NCBI GenBank assembly: GCA_021828425.1
Contig: JAKARN010000063.1
Coordinates: 1 to 7,700 of the forward strand
From: Pseudomonadota bacterium
GTDB taxonomy: Bacteria > Pseudomonadota > Gammaproteobacteria > JAKAQQ01
Reading direction: 5' to 3'
Length of the DNA stretch: 7,700 nucleotides
Shown here: piece by piece, positions 1 through 7,600 of the stretch
How the letters are laid out: the number at the start of each line of letters is the position of its first letter
Position numbering within the stretch: the stretch's first letter is position 1
Notes under the pieces: model-generated
The model's input: only the letters and a program-made list of their open reading frames with translations
The model's database searches: none
What the model was told of the DNA's origin: nothing
Program-made: the position numbers and the translations under genes

Positions 1-860
1 TCGGTCAGATAATCACCGATGACATCCAGTCCCACGAACCAGTGGCCGGACCCGGCCAGCACCGGTCCCACTTGGGCACAGATGGCCCGGTCCCTGGCAC
101 TCAGTTCGACTCCGCGGGCTGTTCCACCGCGGGCCAGATTGCCGCGTGCCTCGCCTGGCGCCGGCAAGCGAGCCAGCGCATAAGGAACCGGCTGGCCGTT
201 GACTAGCAGAATGCGTTTGTCCCCATGTGTCCGGATCTCTGGGATATAGCGCTGAGCCATGACTGGGTGGCGTCCTTCACCAGTCAGGACCTCCGCTATA
301 ACACGGCGGTTAAGGTCCCCTGCAGCAACGGTAAACACCCGGGATCCTCCCATACCATCAAGAGGTTTCAAAACAACCTGCTCGTGTTGTTCGATAAAGC
401 CAATCAACCGGGGCAGTGAGCACGTCACGAGAGTCGGGGGGATGAGGTCGGGGAAATCCAGGATGGCCAGTTTTTCGTTAGTTTGAAGAAGAGCCGCTGG
501 AGAATTGATAATCCGCAGTCCCTGATGCTCGGCATGTTGCAAGAGCAGGTTGGTATAGAGGTAATCCAAATCGGCAGGGGGATCCTTGCGCATGAGAAAG
601 GCCGAAAGCGTAGCCAGTGGGACCGGTTCGGGTTCTGGATCGAGTTCAAAATAGTGGTCGGTGCGGTCGAAAACAGAGAGTGCCCGGCCGGATCCCCATG
701 TCTGGCCATTCAGGGCATAGAGATCGCCTTGTTCGAAATAAACCAAGCCAAATCCCCTTTTTTGGGCGGCCAGCAAAAGAAGCAGGGTAGTGTCCTTTTC
801 CGGCCGGATGGATTCGATTGCATCCATGAGGACGCCGAGACGGGGTGCGGGGGGTGGCAT
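1..860 (-). CDS. gshB: Glutathione synthetase, 3' end beyond the window
   Basis: ATP-dependent ligase that joins glycine to gamma-glutamylcysteine, the second and last step of glutathione synthesis in the cytosol. About 286 of an expected ~315 residues are present; the C-terminal ~30 lie beyond base 1. Visible landmarks match GshB: LGVLMDAIE at residues 8-16, LMRKDPP at 89-95 (E. coli has the same motif), NSPAAL near 119, the ATP-grasp loop KPLDGMGG at 165-172, GDKR followed by PVPYALARLP and RGNLARGG in the C-terminal half, and GLDVIGDYLT at the cut edge. The ATG at 858-860 is chosen because an in-frame TAG lies only nine bases upstream and the next ATG would remove the first beta strand. 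No Shine-Dalgarno is visible; a run of eight C (coding strand) sits just before the start. It is divergent from pilG, as in Pseudomonas, with no functional link known beyond position. Identity is secure; the start is fairly secure. Confidence 0.95.
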   Translation of the reverse strand, partial: MPPPAPRLGVLMDAIESIRPEKDTTLLLLLAAQKRGFGLVYFEQGDLYALNGQTWGSGRALSVFDRTDHYFELDPEPEPVPLATLSAFLMRKDPPADLDYLYTNLLLQHAEHQGLRIINSPAALLQTNEKLAILDFPDLIPPTLVTCSLPRLIGFIEQHEQVVLKPLDGMGGSRVFTVAAGDLNRRVIAEVLTGEGRHPVMAQRYIPEIRTHGDKRILLVNGQPVPYALARLPAPGEARGNLARGGTARGVELSARDRAICAQVGPVLAGSGHWFVGLDVIGDYLT

Positions 861-861
861 A

Positions 862-869
862 GGGGGGGG
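862..869. repeat. G8 homopolymer next to the gshB start
   Basis: Eight G on the + strand (eight C in the gshB sense strand), ending two bases before the gshB start codon. It lies outside any coding sequence and occupies the place where a ribosome binding site would be expected. Confidence 0.9.
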
Positions 870-890
870 CTAAAGGCGGTTACCGATCAA

Positions 891-919
891 TGGATTATGC
901 GGCAAATTTATGGTAAAAA
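891..919 (+). promoter_or_regulatory. Weak candidate promoter for the pilG operon
   Basis: TGGATT (891-896) and TAAAAA (914-919) are separated by 17 bases, but each matches the sigma-70 consensus only partly. TATGGT at 909-914 is an alternative -10 with no partner. The region is the only AT-rich part of the 117-base intergenic space, so a pilG promoter probably lies here, but the exact hexamers are a guess. It overlaps the candidate gshB -10 on the other strand. Confidence 0.2.
894..899 (-). promoter_or_regulatory. Candidate -10 element for gshB
   Basis: On the - strand this reads CATAAT, five of six matches to the sigma-70 -10 consensus, and lies about 33 bases before the gshB start codon, which would give a leader of about 26 bases. 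No good -35 is seen at 16-18 bases upstream (only T-rich sequence such as TTACTT). Inference from consensus alone. Confidence 0.35.
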
Positions 920-925
920 GTAAGA

Positions 926-954
926 AGGGGGCCTGCCCCTGGCACAAAAGGCCC
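926..954 (+). other. Two overlapping inverted repeats in the pilG leader
   Basis: AGGGG (926-930) can pair with CCCCT (936-940) around a five-base loop. GGGCCT (929-934) can instead pair with AGGCCC (949-954). The two pairings share bases 929-930 and are mutually exclusive. The second ends six bases before the ribosome binding site of pilG. Seen directly; any regulatory effect is inference, and short GC-rich pairings like these are common by chance. Confidence 0.3.
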
Positions 955-960
955 TGATAT

Positions 961-967
961 GGAGGGG
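961..967 (+). promoter_or_regulatory. pilG ribosome binding site
   Basis: GGAGGGG lies 10 bases before the ATG at 978 but only one base before an in-frame TTG at 969. The TTG is too close for normal initiation, so this site favours the ATG. Confidence 0.65.
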
Positions 968-977
968 ATTGCAACAG

Positions 978-1442
978 ATGAATAGTCCTTCCGGAAGCGA
1001 AACAACCGCTCCCCACCTCAAGGGCCTCAAGGTTCTGATTGTCGATGATAGCCGAACGGTGAGGACGAGCGCCGAGAACATGCTCCACTCGGCGGGTTGT
1101 GAGGTGGCAACAGCAGCTGATGGCTTCGAGGCTTTGGCCAAAGTGGCCGACCTCTCTCCGGACATCATTTTTGTCGACGTGATGATGCCCCGCTTGGATG
1201 GATACGAGACCTGTGTGCTCATCAAGAACAACCAGCAATTCAAGAAAATCCCGATCATCATGTTGTCCAGCAAGGATGGGCTTTTCGATATTGCACGGGG
1301 TCGAATCTGTGGTGCCGAGCAGTACCTGACCAAACCTTTTGGGCGGGAGGATCTGCTGTCGGCCATCACCAACTTCGCCGCGCCCCAAGGCCCCGTGACT
1401 GCCCAGGCGAGAGAGTCCAATACGGGTCCTATTACGAGGTAA
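978..1442 (+). CDS. pilG: PilG, twitching-motility CheY-like response regulator
   Basis: Single-domain response regulator of 154 residues. In the Pil-Chp pathway PilG accepts phosphate from ChpA and promotes pilus extension, and in Pseudomonas cAMP signalling. The receiver fold covers about residues 16-135: acidic pair D23-D24, phosphoacceptor D67 in IIFVDVMMPRLDGYE, switch serine S97 in MLSSKDGLFD, and invariant K119 in YLTKPF. The strings FVDVMMPRLDGY and IKNN are close to Pseudomonas PilG, which separates it from the neighbouring PilH. No DNA-binding output domain is present; a short tail of about 20 residues rich in small and polar residues follows the receiver. A TTG at 969 could add three residues, but the Shine-Dalgarno at 961 fits the ATG better. 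It is first in the operon, six bases before pilH. Confidence 0.95.
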   Translation: MNSPSGSETTAPHLKGLKVLIVDDSRTVRTSAENMLHSAGCEVATAADGFEALAKVADLSPDIIFVDVMMPRLDGYETCVLIKNNQQFKKIPIIMLSSKDGLFDIARGRICGAEQYLTKPFGREDLLSAITNFAAPQGPVTAQARESNTGPITR

Positions 1443-1448
1443 GCACGA

Positions 1449-1832
1449 ATGGCAAAAATACTGGTTGTGGATGATTCGCCCACCGAGGTCCACCTTCTCA
1501 AGGCCGCCTTGCAAAAAGGAGGACACGCGGTGATTACGGCAACGAATGGAGTGGAAGCCATTGAAACTGCCCGGACCGAGAAGCCCGATGTCATCTTGAT
1601 GGATGTCGTCATGCCCGGCATCAATGGATTCCAGGCGACTCGTCAGATTACCCAGAATCCGGAAACCAAACACATCCCGGTTATTGTCGTAAGCAACAAG
1701 TCACAGCAGACCGACCGGGTTTGGGGTCTCCGGCAGGGTGCGGTCGAATACTTGGCCAAGCCGGTCAAGGAGCAGGTTCTGCTTGAGTCCATCAGGAATG
1801 TTCTGGCAGGAGGAGGGAAGCGTGCCCCCTGA
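1449..1832 (+). CDS. pilH: PilH, twitching-motility CheY-like response regulator
   Basis: Second single-domain response regulator, 127 residues. In the Pil-Chp pathway PilH is phosphorylated by ChpA and is linked to pilus retraction or acts as a phosphate sink opposing PilG. The whole protein is one receiver: D8-D9 in VVDDSPTE, phosphoacceptor D52 in ILMDVVMPGINGFQATRQ, S82 in VVSNKSQQTD, and K104 in YLAKPV. DDSPTE, MPG(L/I)NGFQATRQ and VWGxRQGA are distinctive of PilH rather than PilG. GAGG at 1436-1439 sits nine bases before the ATG, inside the end of pilG. The stop is overlapped by the GTG start of pilI, so translation of the two is probably coupled. A family assignment with little doubt; the physiological role comes from Pseudomonas. 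Confidence 0.95.
   Translation: MAKILVVDDSPTEVHLLKAALQKGGHAVITATNGVEAIETARTEKPDVILMDVVMPGINGFQATRQITQNPETKHIPVIVVSNKSQQTDRVWGLRQGAVEYLAKPVKEQVLLESIRNVLAGGGKRAP
1811..1816 (+). promoter_or_regulatory. pilI ribosome binding site fixing a GTG start
   Basis: AGGAGG, within a longer AGGAGGAGGG run at 1808-1817, lies five bases before the GTG at 1822. This near-perfect site inside the end of pilH decides against the upstream in-frame ATG at 1738, which would place 28 unrelated residues in front and overlap pilH by 95 bases. Confidence 0.85.
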
Positions 1833-2379
1833 ATCCACCTCCGGACCCCTCACTCCCTTTGCCCGGCTCAAGGCGCTCGAGACCCGGGCACGGGCGGTAG
1901 CATCTGCTGGCACGGATGGAACGGCCAGTACAACGCTCCGGGAGTGGTCAGGGCTCGCATTCCGGGTTGGCCGCCAGTCTTACCTCACGGAACGAGAAAA
2001 CGTTCGTGAAGTACTGGTTCCACCCGCGCTGACTCCGGTTCCGGGTGCCAAGCCCTGGCTGGTCGGGGTTGTGAACGTGGGCGGGCAGATTGTTCCGGTT
2101 ACTGATCTGTCGTTCTTTGCGGGAGGGCATCCGATCGCACTCATGCGATTGACTCGTCTCGTTCGCATCAATCACGAACGCAACCCAGTGGGCCTTTTGG
2201 TTGATGAGGTGCGTGGTTTCCGGACGGTTCGGGAATCGGCTCGGGTTCCGGTAGTCCGTGAAGATCTGTTGCAAGCTTGGGTGAGGGGTAGCTACCGGCT
2301 GGAGGAGCAGTTGTACCAGCATCTGGATCTCCGGGCTCTTATCGAAAGCACTGCATTTCTCGATGCAGCTGCCGGTTAG
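1822..2379 (+). CDS. pilI: PilI, CheW-like coupling protein
   Basis: Adaptor that links the receptor PilJ to the kinase ChpA at the inner face of the membrane. 185 residues, close to the ~178 of Pseudomonas PilI. A ~40-residue N-terminal leader with the motif PFARLKALETRAR precedes a CheW domain from about residue 42: WSGLAFRVG (42-50), the V-P-GA-PWLVGVVNV segment (73-86), IVPVTDLSFF (90-99) and, later, GLLVDEVRGF. WSG(I/L)xFR is typical of PilI. Oddity: the usual core motif N-(L/V)-R-G is NVGG here (85-88), so the conserved arginine is a glycine. The GTG start is supported by a strong ribosome binding site and overlaps pilH by 11 bases. PilJ follows after 58 bases. Assignment as PilI is strong from sequence and position together. 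Confidence 0.93.
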   Translation: MPPESTSGPLTPFARLKALETRARAVASAGTDGTASTTLREWSGLAFRVGRQSYLTERENVREVLVPPALTPVPGAKPWLVGVVNVGGQIVPVTDLSFFAGGHPIALMRLTRLVRINHERNPVGLLVDEVRGFRTVRESARVPVVREDLLQAWVRGSYRLEEQLYQHLDLRALIESTAFLDAAAG

Positions 2380-2437
2380 TTATCATCGTCGAGGGGAGCA
2401 TGACAGTGTCCGGAGAATTTGAAAATCGAGGTGTGTC

Positions 2438-4597
2438 ATGGCAGAAGTGAAGCTAAAGCCGGTTTCTAGAAGGTCGGTCTATGTGCTTGCCGGCCTGTGC
2501 GTGATTCTGTTCGCGGCTGGGGGTTGGGATCTTTTCCAGGTCTACCAGAGCCACAAGGCCGAACGGCTCCAGGAGAATCTGCTTCAGCAGGTTTCGGCCC
2601 ATCTGGGATCCGCCCGTGGGGCCGTCAGGCAGATTCTCGCAGGGAAACGTCATGTGTTGGCCCATCTCGAGGCTGAGCAGCTGGCCTACACGAGAATCCT
2701 GAACCAGCTCGAAAATGGTCACCCCGCGATCGGTCTTCCACCGGCCCGGGGAACACTCGGGACCGCACTCGTTGAATTGGCGGGGGGTGGCGCACTGTTC
2801 AACCGGACCTTGGGTCAGATCAAGGCCAAAACGACCGTCAACCGGAGGATCGCTTCAGCCCTTGTCAACGTCCGGACGGGACTCCCCCTGCTGCTACTCA
2901 CCTGGCGTCATCTTGATCACCTCATGGGACGGGTTGGGGCCCCGCCACATGACGTGGCACTTCTAGGGTCGTTGATCCGCCGGGCAGGGCTTATGGAGCG
3001 GGCCCTTGATGATTTGGAGCACCCGGTCAGGCATCCGGCCGTACTGTTGAATTCAGTGTTCGGCAACGGACGGTTCATCGCCCAAGTCCAGAACGGAATC
3101 CTGCATGGATCGCGCCGACTGGGACTGGTAGGAGAGGCGTTCAATGGCACCCTGCGCCCGACCCTCAACAGAGCCGAAAACCTGTTTGTGCCGTGGATGC
3201 TCAGTCTCACAACGGTTGAAAGAAACGCGATCCAAGCCCGACGTTTCTTCCACCAGCTTTCTTCGATCGGATTTTTGTCCAATAGCCTGGCGGTCGTTTC
3301 ACATCGCGAACAAAGTCGCCTGCAGCTATCTCATGCGAGCCAGATCTATCGCTCCGTCTACGGGTGGGCATTGCTCGCTGCAGGACTGGTTCTGCTGCTG
3401 CTGCTTTTCTACGTCAACGCGTTGATCGGGAACCTTATGGCCACCCGGCGGATCCGGGATACCGAGGTCCAGCGCAACCAGTCCGCTATTCTCAAGTTGC
3501 TCGACGAGTTGGCGGGCCTTTCGGATGGTGATCTCACGGTGCAGGCTTCGGTGACTGAGGCCATTACGGGGGCCATCGCGGATTCGGTGAACTTCGCCGT
3601 TGATCAGCTTCGGGAACTGGTTCGAACGATCAACCAGACGGCTGTTCAGGTTGACAATGCTGCTCGCCGGACACGGGCAACGGCCAACCACCTGGCCGAT
3701 GCGAGCTTGCACCAAACACGTCAGATTGCACAGGCAGGCGAGCAAATCGCAGCAATGACCAAGTCCATCGAGCAGGTCTCTCTCAACGCCAAGCGATCCG
3801 CAGAGGTCGCCCAAAGATCAGTCGGAATTGCGAACCGTGGAGCCAATGCGGTGCGGGCCACGATCGAGGGTATGAACACTATCCGCGACACTATTCAGGA
3901 AACCGCAAAGCGGATCAAGCGTCTCGGCGAAAGTTCCCAGGAAATCGGCGATATCGTGGAACTTATTAATGACATTGCGGAACAAACCAATATCCTCGCC
4001 TTGAACGCGGCAATCCAGGCCTCCATGGCCGGTGAAGCGGGCCGTGGCTTCGCGGTCGTGGCTGACGAAGTCCAGCGACTGGCCGAACGAGTGGGAAATG
4101 CAACGCGCCAGATCGAAACTCTGGTGCGAACCATTCAGACGGATACGGGAGAGGCGGTGAGTTCGATGGAAAAAAGCACGTCAGGTGTGGTGAGCGGGGC
4201 TCAGCTCGCGGAGAATGCCGGACGAGCCCTGACAGAGATCGAGACCGTCTCTGGCCACATGGCCAAACTAGTGCAGAGTATCTCGGATGCTTCCGTACAC
4301 CAGGCCAATGCCTCTCAGGACGTGGCTCGAACCATGAATGTCATTCAGGAGATCACAGCCCAGACTGCGGAGGGTACCGAGGCGACCGCGCGTGATATTG
4401 GTCAGCTGGCCGAGCTGGCGGGCACCTTGCGCCAGACCGTTTCTGGCTGCAAGCTTCCGGACGAGCTGGAACCTGAAGCCCAGGAGGATCAGAAACTGGC
4501 TGGCCACTCATTGGCGCAGTCGGAAGCGGACACCCACTCGCCTCCTGAACTGAATGAGGAGGTCTTCCTGAACGAATTGTCAGTGGGCTCGAGTTAA
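2438..4597 (+). CDS. pilJ: PilJ, type IV pilus methyl-accepting chemotaxis receptor
   Basis: Inner-membrane chemoreceptor of the Pil-Chp system, 719 residues (Pseudomonas PilJ is ~680). Layout: a short basic cytoplasmic N-terminus; TM1 at about 14-29; a long periplasmic region at about 30-306, mostly helical in character, as in the PilJ sensory domain; TM2 at about 307-330 with a leucine run; a HAMP-like linker at about 330-395; then a coiled-coil signalling domain. The hairpin tip at about 509-550 is unmistakable ([20 protein letters not shown], then [18 protein letters not shown]), and IQASMAGE is typical of PilJ rather than other receptors. After the conserved C-KLP near 671 there is an acidic tail of about 46 residues. 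GAGGT at 2428-2432 is five bases before the ATG. The gene ends with tandem TAA TAA, 15 bases before chpA and in the same frame. No methyltransferase gene lies beside it. Confidence 0.95.
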   Translation: MAEVKLKPVSRRSVYVLAGLCVILFAAGGWDLFQVYQSHKAERLQENLLQQVSAHLGSARGAVRQILAGKRHVLAHLEAEQLAYTRILNQLENGHPAIGLPPARGTLGTALVELAGGGALFNRTLGQIKAKTTVNRRIASALVNVRTGLPLLLLTWRHLDHLMGRVGAPPHDVALLGSLIRRAGLMERALDDLEHPVRHPAVLLNSVFGNGRFIAQVQNGILHGSRRLGLVGEAFNGTLRPTLNRAENLFVPWMLSLTTVERNAIQARRFFHQLSSIGFLSNSLAVVSHREQSRLQLSHASQIYRSVYGWALLAAGLVLLLLLFYVNALIGNLMATRRIRDTEVQRNQSAILKLLDELAGLSDGDLTVQASVTEAITGAIADSVNFAVDQLRELVRTINQTAVQVDNAARRTRATANHLADASLHQTRQIAQAGEQIAAMTKSIEQVSLNAKRSAEVAQRSVGIANRGANAVRATIEGMNTIRDTIQETAKRIKRLGESSQEIGDIVELINDIAEQTNILALNAAIQASMAGEAGRGFAVVADEVQRLAERVGNATRQIETLVRTIQTDTGEAVSSMEKSTSGVVSGAQLAENAGRALTEIETVSGHMAKLVQSISDASVHQANASQDVARTMNVIQEITAQTAEGTEATARDIGQLAELAGTLRQTVSGCKLPDELEPEAQEDQKLAGHSLAQSEADTHSPPELNEEVFLNELSVGSS

Positions 4598-4612
4598 TAA
4601 GCGGCCACGTCC

Positions 4613-7600
4613 ATGTCGATTCCCGCGTCACAAGCGATCCTCTGGGTCAAGGACGAGTTAGAAAACTCCTTGGCTCGGGTGCGTCTTGGGTGGGAGTCCT
4701 TTACACAGGATCCTGGCCAGAAAGAAGCGCTTGGACGCTGTCTCACCGATCTTCATGAAATCCGGGGTGTCCTGCAGGTTGTGGGAATCAGCGGGGGTGC
4801 GCTCCTGACCCAGGAAATCGAGCGGGTATTGCGGGTACTCAAGGAACAAGAGGAACCACCCCAAGAACCGGTACTCGAACAGGTGACGCGGGCATTGATG
4901 CAGCTTCCCATGTATCTCGAACGGGTGGCCGGAACCCGGCGCGACTCGGTCCGCATGTTGCTGCCGCAGATCAACGCATTGCGGACCAGCATTGGGAATG
5001 CGCCGCTCGACAGTGAAAATCTCACCATGGAACTAAGATTTGCCGAACGAACGGCAGCCACCACGGACCATGATATCCGGCGGTTGGCTCATGCCTTGCG
5101 ACCGCAATTCCAGTCGGCCCTTTTATCCTTCTATCGCGACCCATCCAACCGGGATGCGGTCAATACCATGATCAAGGTGGCCCAGCAGATCGAGGCGGCA
5201 GCCCAGATCCCCGCTGAATTTGAGCTCTGGTGGCTGGCTGGGGGGTTTCTGGAATCGGTTCGCGATGGGGGACACCTCCTAACATCGGAAATCAAGCAGC
5301 TGATTGGACGGCTCGACAGAGAGCTGCATAACCTTCAGAAAAAGGGGGAGCAGAAGCGATCCCTGCAGGAACTTAACCAAAGCCTCCGGACACAGGTTCT
5401 ACGAAGCACTTCTTCGGGTTCACGCGTGACGGCCATTCGTTCCGCACAGCGGTCGGAACCGAAGGAAGACAACTGGTCGGCCTCGACGGCCGATCTTTCG
5501 GGACCCAGCCAGGCGCTCCTGAGGACGGTAGGATCGGTCATCCGTGAGGATTTGGGACGGGTCAAAGATCGGATCGACCTCTATGTCCGGGGGGGGCTCA
5601 GGGAGAGTGCCCAGCTGGTGGCCGCTACAGATCTACTCAAAAAAGTGTGTGATACCCTCACGGTTCTGGGACTCAGTGATCTCAGTGAAAGCTTGGATCG
5701 GCAACGTCATTTTTTGTCGGACCAGGCAACGGGAACCTCAAAGGGCCACGAAAACACCCTGCTCCAGGTTGCCTCGGTGCTGCTGCAGATCGAGGATCAG
5801 CTTGAGGATGAGATCAACCTGCTGGGCAAAACCCGGCAATTGTCGGACAGTTCTGCCCAGCGCGAGGCCTACGGCCGAGCCCGCTCTCTCGTTGTGCGGG
5901 AAGTCCTCGTCAACTTGTCCCGCGTCAAGCAGATCGTTGCCGATTTCATTTCCCACCCCAATCAGGCGCCCACTCTCCAAGAAGGTGTCCGCCCGCTGTT
6001 GACTGAAATCGTCTCTGCTCTGCAAATCGCCGGTTTCGAGTCGGTTGCCGAACTGATCATCCGCCTGAATTTGGCCTTGGATCCCGATCGATGGCTGACC
6101 CGTGGTCGCCGGCTCTCGACATCACTGGCCAACCGGGTTGCCGATGCCATTGTCAGCATTGAGTACTGGCTCGAAAACATCCGTTTGAATCGCGGAACAC
6201 TTTCGGCCATGCTGGATAATGCGGAGGGCTGCATTGCGGCTCTTGAGCAGGCGATTCCGGGAATCCCGGAAGGAACCGCTGAGGAGTCCATGCCAGAGGA
6301 ATCGCCGGAGAGTCGGGGTGCGCCTCCCGCGATACTGGATGGGGTGACGGAACCTGTACCTCCGGCGGGGCAGGAAACCGGGAAAGCCATGCCTGTGGCG
6401 GAGCCGATTCCGTTTCACAGTGAAGAGCCCTCGGGGGGGGGAGTGTCCCCGAAGCCAGCCCAGCCCAAAGATTCGGAAGCGAGTACTTCTCCACTTCCGG
6501 CAGCAAGGGCAAAGCGCCCGGCTGGAGATGAGTCGGTCAGTACCCCCGAGCTCTTGGTTGTGTTACGAGCTGATGCCGAACCGGAAATTGTGCCGATTTT
6601 CCTGGAAGAAGCACGCGAGGTGGTCCGCGGCCTCCAGGTTTCCTATGAAATGTGGCTCAAGAATCCAGAAGAGGAAACCGGGCCTCGGACCACCATCCGA
6701 CGGGGGTTCCATACCCTCAAGGGGAGCGGGCGCCTGGCGGGTGCACTCCGTGTTGCAGAATATGCCTGGAAGGTGGAATCCCTGCTCAACCGGATGATTG
6801 ATAATACACTGCCGACCAGTGCGGATCGAGTCGCTTTCGTGGGTGCCTCCATCTCCTTCGTGAGCGAACTGATCAAGGAACTGGAACAGGGGAAAGCTCG
6901 CTTGCCGGACTATGTGGAGCGGTTTCGTCGCGCAGAGGCGCTGATCAGCCGGGAAGATCTGGAACCCGAGGTCACGCCGGCACCGGTGCCTCGGATCGAT
7001 CCCGCCCTGTACGGCATTTTCCGTGATGAGGCCCGCCATCACATGGCAGTACTCCGGGAGTGGCTCGGATCCCCGCAAATTCCAGTTCCTTTCTCCGTTT
7101 CCAAAGCGGCCCATACCTTAAATGGAATTTCGCAAATGGCGCAGCTGGAGGAGATGGTGCAGCTTTTTGAACCGATCAATCATTACTTCGAGGCACTGGC
7201 TTATGGCCTTCTGCCGTTCGCGGAAACGGATCGTGATCGGTTGCTTAGGAGCTTGAATACAGCCGAACAATGTGTTGGTGCCTACGGAAACCGGCAGGAT
7301 CTTCTGCCGGCTGTAGAACCGCTTCATGTCGAATGGCAGGTTGTGGTGGGTGGGTCGAGGTCCACTCTTCCGGAGTCAGGGGGATCTCCCGCCAAGACGG
7401 GGGAAGCAGGGGAGAAGGCCAGTCAACCCCCCTCTATCCCTGTGTCGCCTCGGTTGCCGGATCCCTCGGGCCCGAGTGGACGAAGCTCCTCGGAAATCCA
7501 GGTGGTGTTCCTGGAAGAGGCTCGTGAACTCCTAGAGGAAACGGTCCCACTGCTAGAGACCGGTACGGACAATCTCAGGCCCGATCAGCTTTCGCATCTC

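Noticed and set aside
225..923. Open frames on the + strand at 225-419, 259-486 and 483-923
   Set aside because: They lie antisense to gshB, whose - strand translation matches glutathione synthetase throughout. No motif is seen in them.
940..954. TGGCAC at 940-945 as a sigma-54 -24 element for pilG
   Set aside because: The -12 GC would need to lie at positions 14-15 of the motif, but GC falls two bases early and TTGC is missing. It would also leave almost no leader before the ribosome binding site.
969..971. TTG at 969 as the start of pilG
   Set aside because: It sits one base after GGAGGGG, too close for initiation. The ATG at 978 is better spaced.
870..1673. Long open frame (267 codons) on the - strand opposite pilG and pilH, with another at 908-1624
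   Set aside because: The + strand encodes two unmistakable receiver domains with all catalytic residues. The antisense products show no recognisable motif and are typical shadows in GC-rich coding DNA.
1738..1821. ATG at 1738 as the start of pilI
   Set aside because: It would overlap pilH by 95 bases and add 28 residues not seen in PilI. The GTG at 1822 has a near-perfect ribosome binding site.
4553..4567. NEEVF near the PilJ C-terminus as a NWETF-type CheR/CheB docking pentapeptide
   Set aside because: It lacks the tryptophan of the motif and is not at the extreme C-terminus. No pilK is adjacent.
5544..6002. Separate small gene at 5544-6002 on the + strand
   Set aside because: It is an alternative frame inside chpA with no recognisable motif, while the chpA frame is open and ChpA-like.
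6420..6797. Separate small gene at 6420-6797 on the + strand
   Set aside because: It is the -1 frame of chpA through the G9 tract. The chpA frame continues with a clear HPt domain, so this is a shadow unless slippage occurs.
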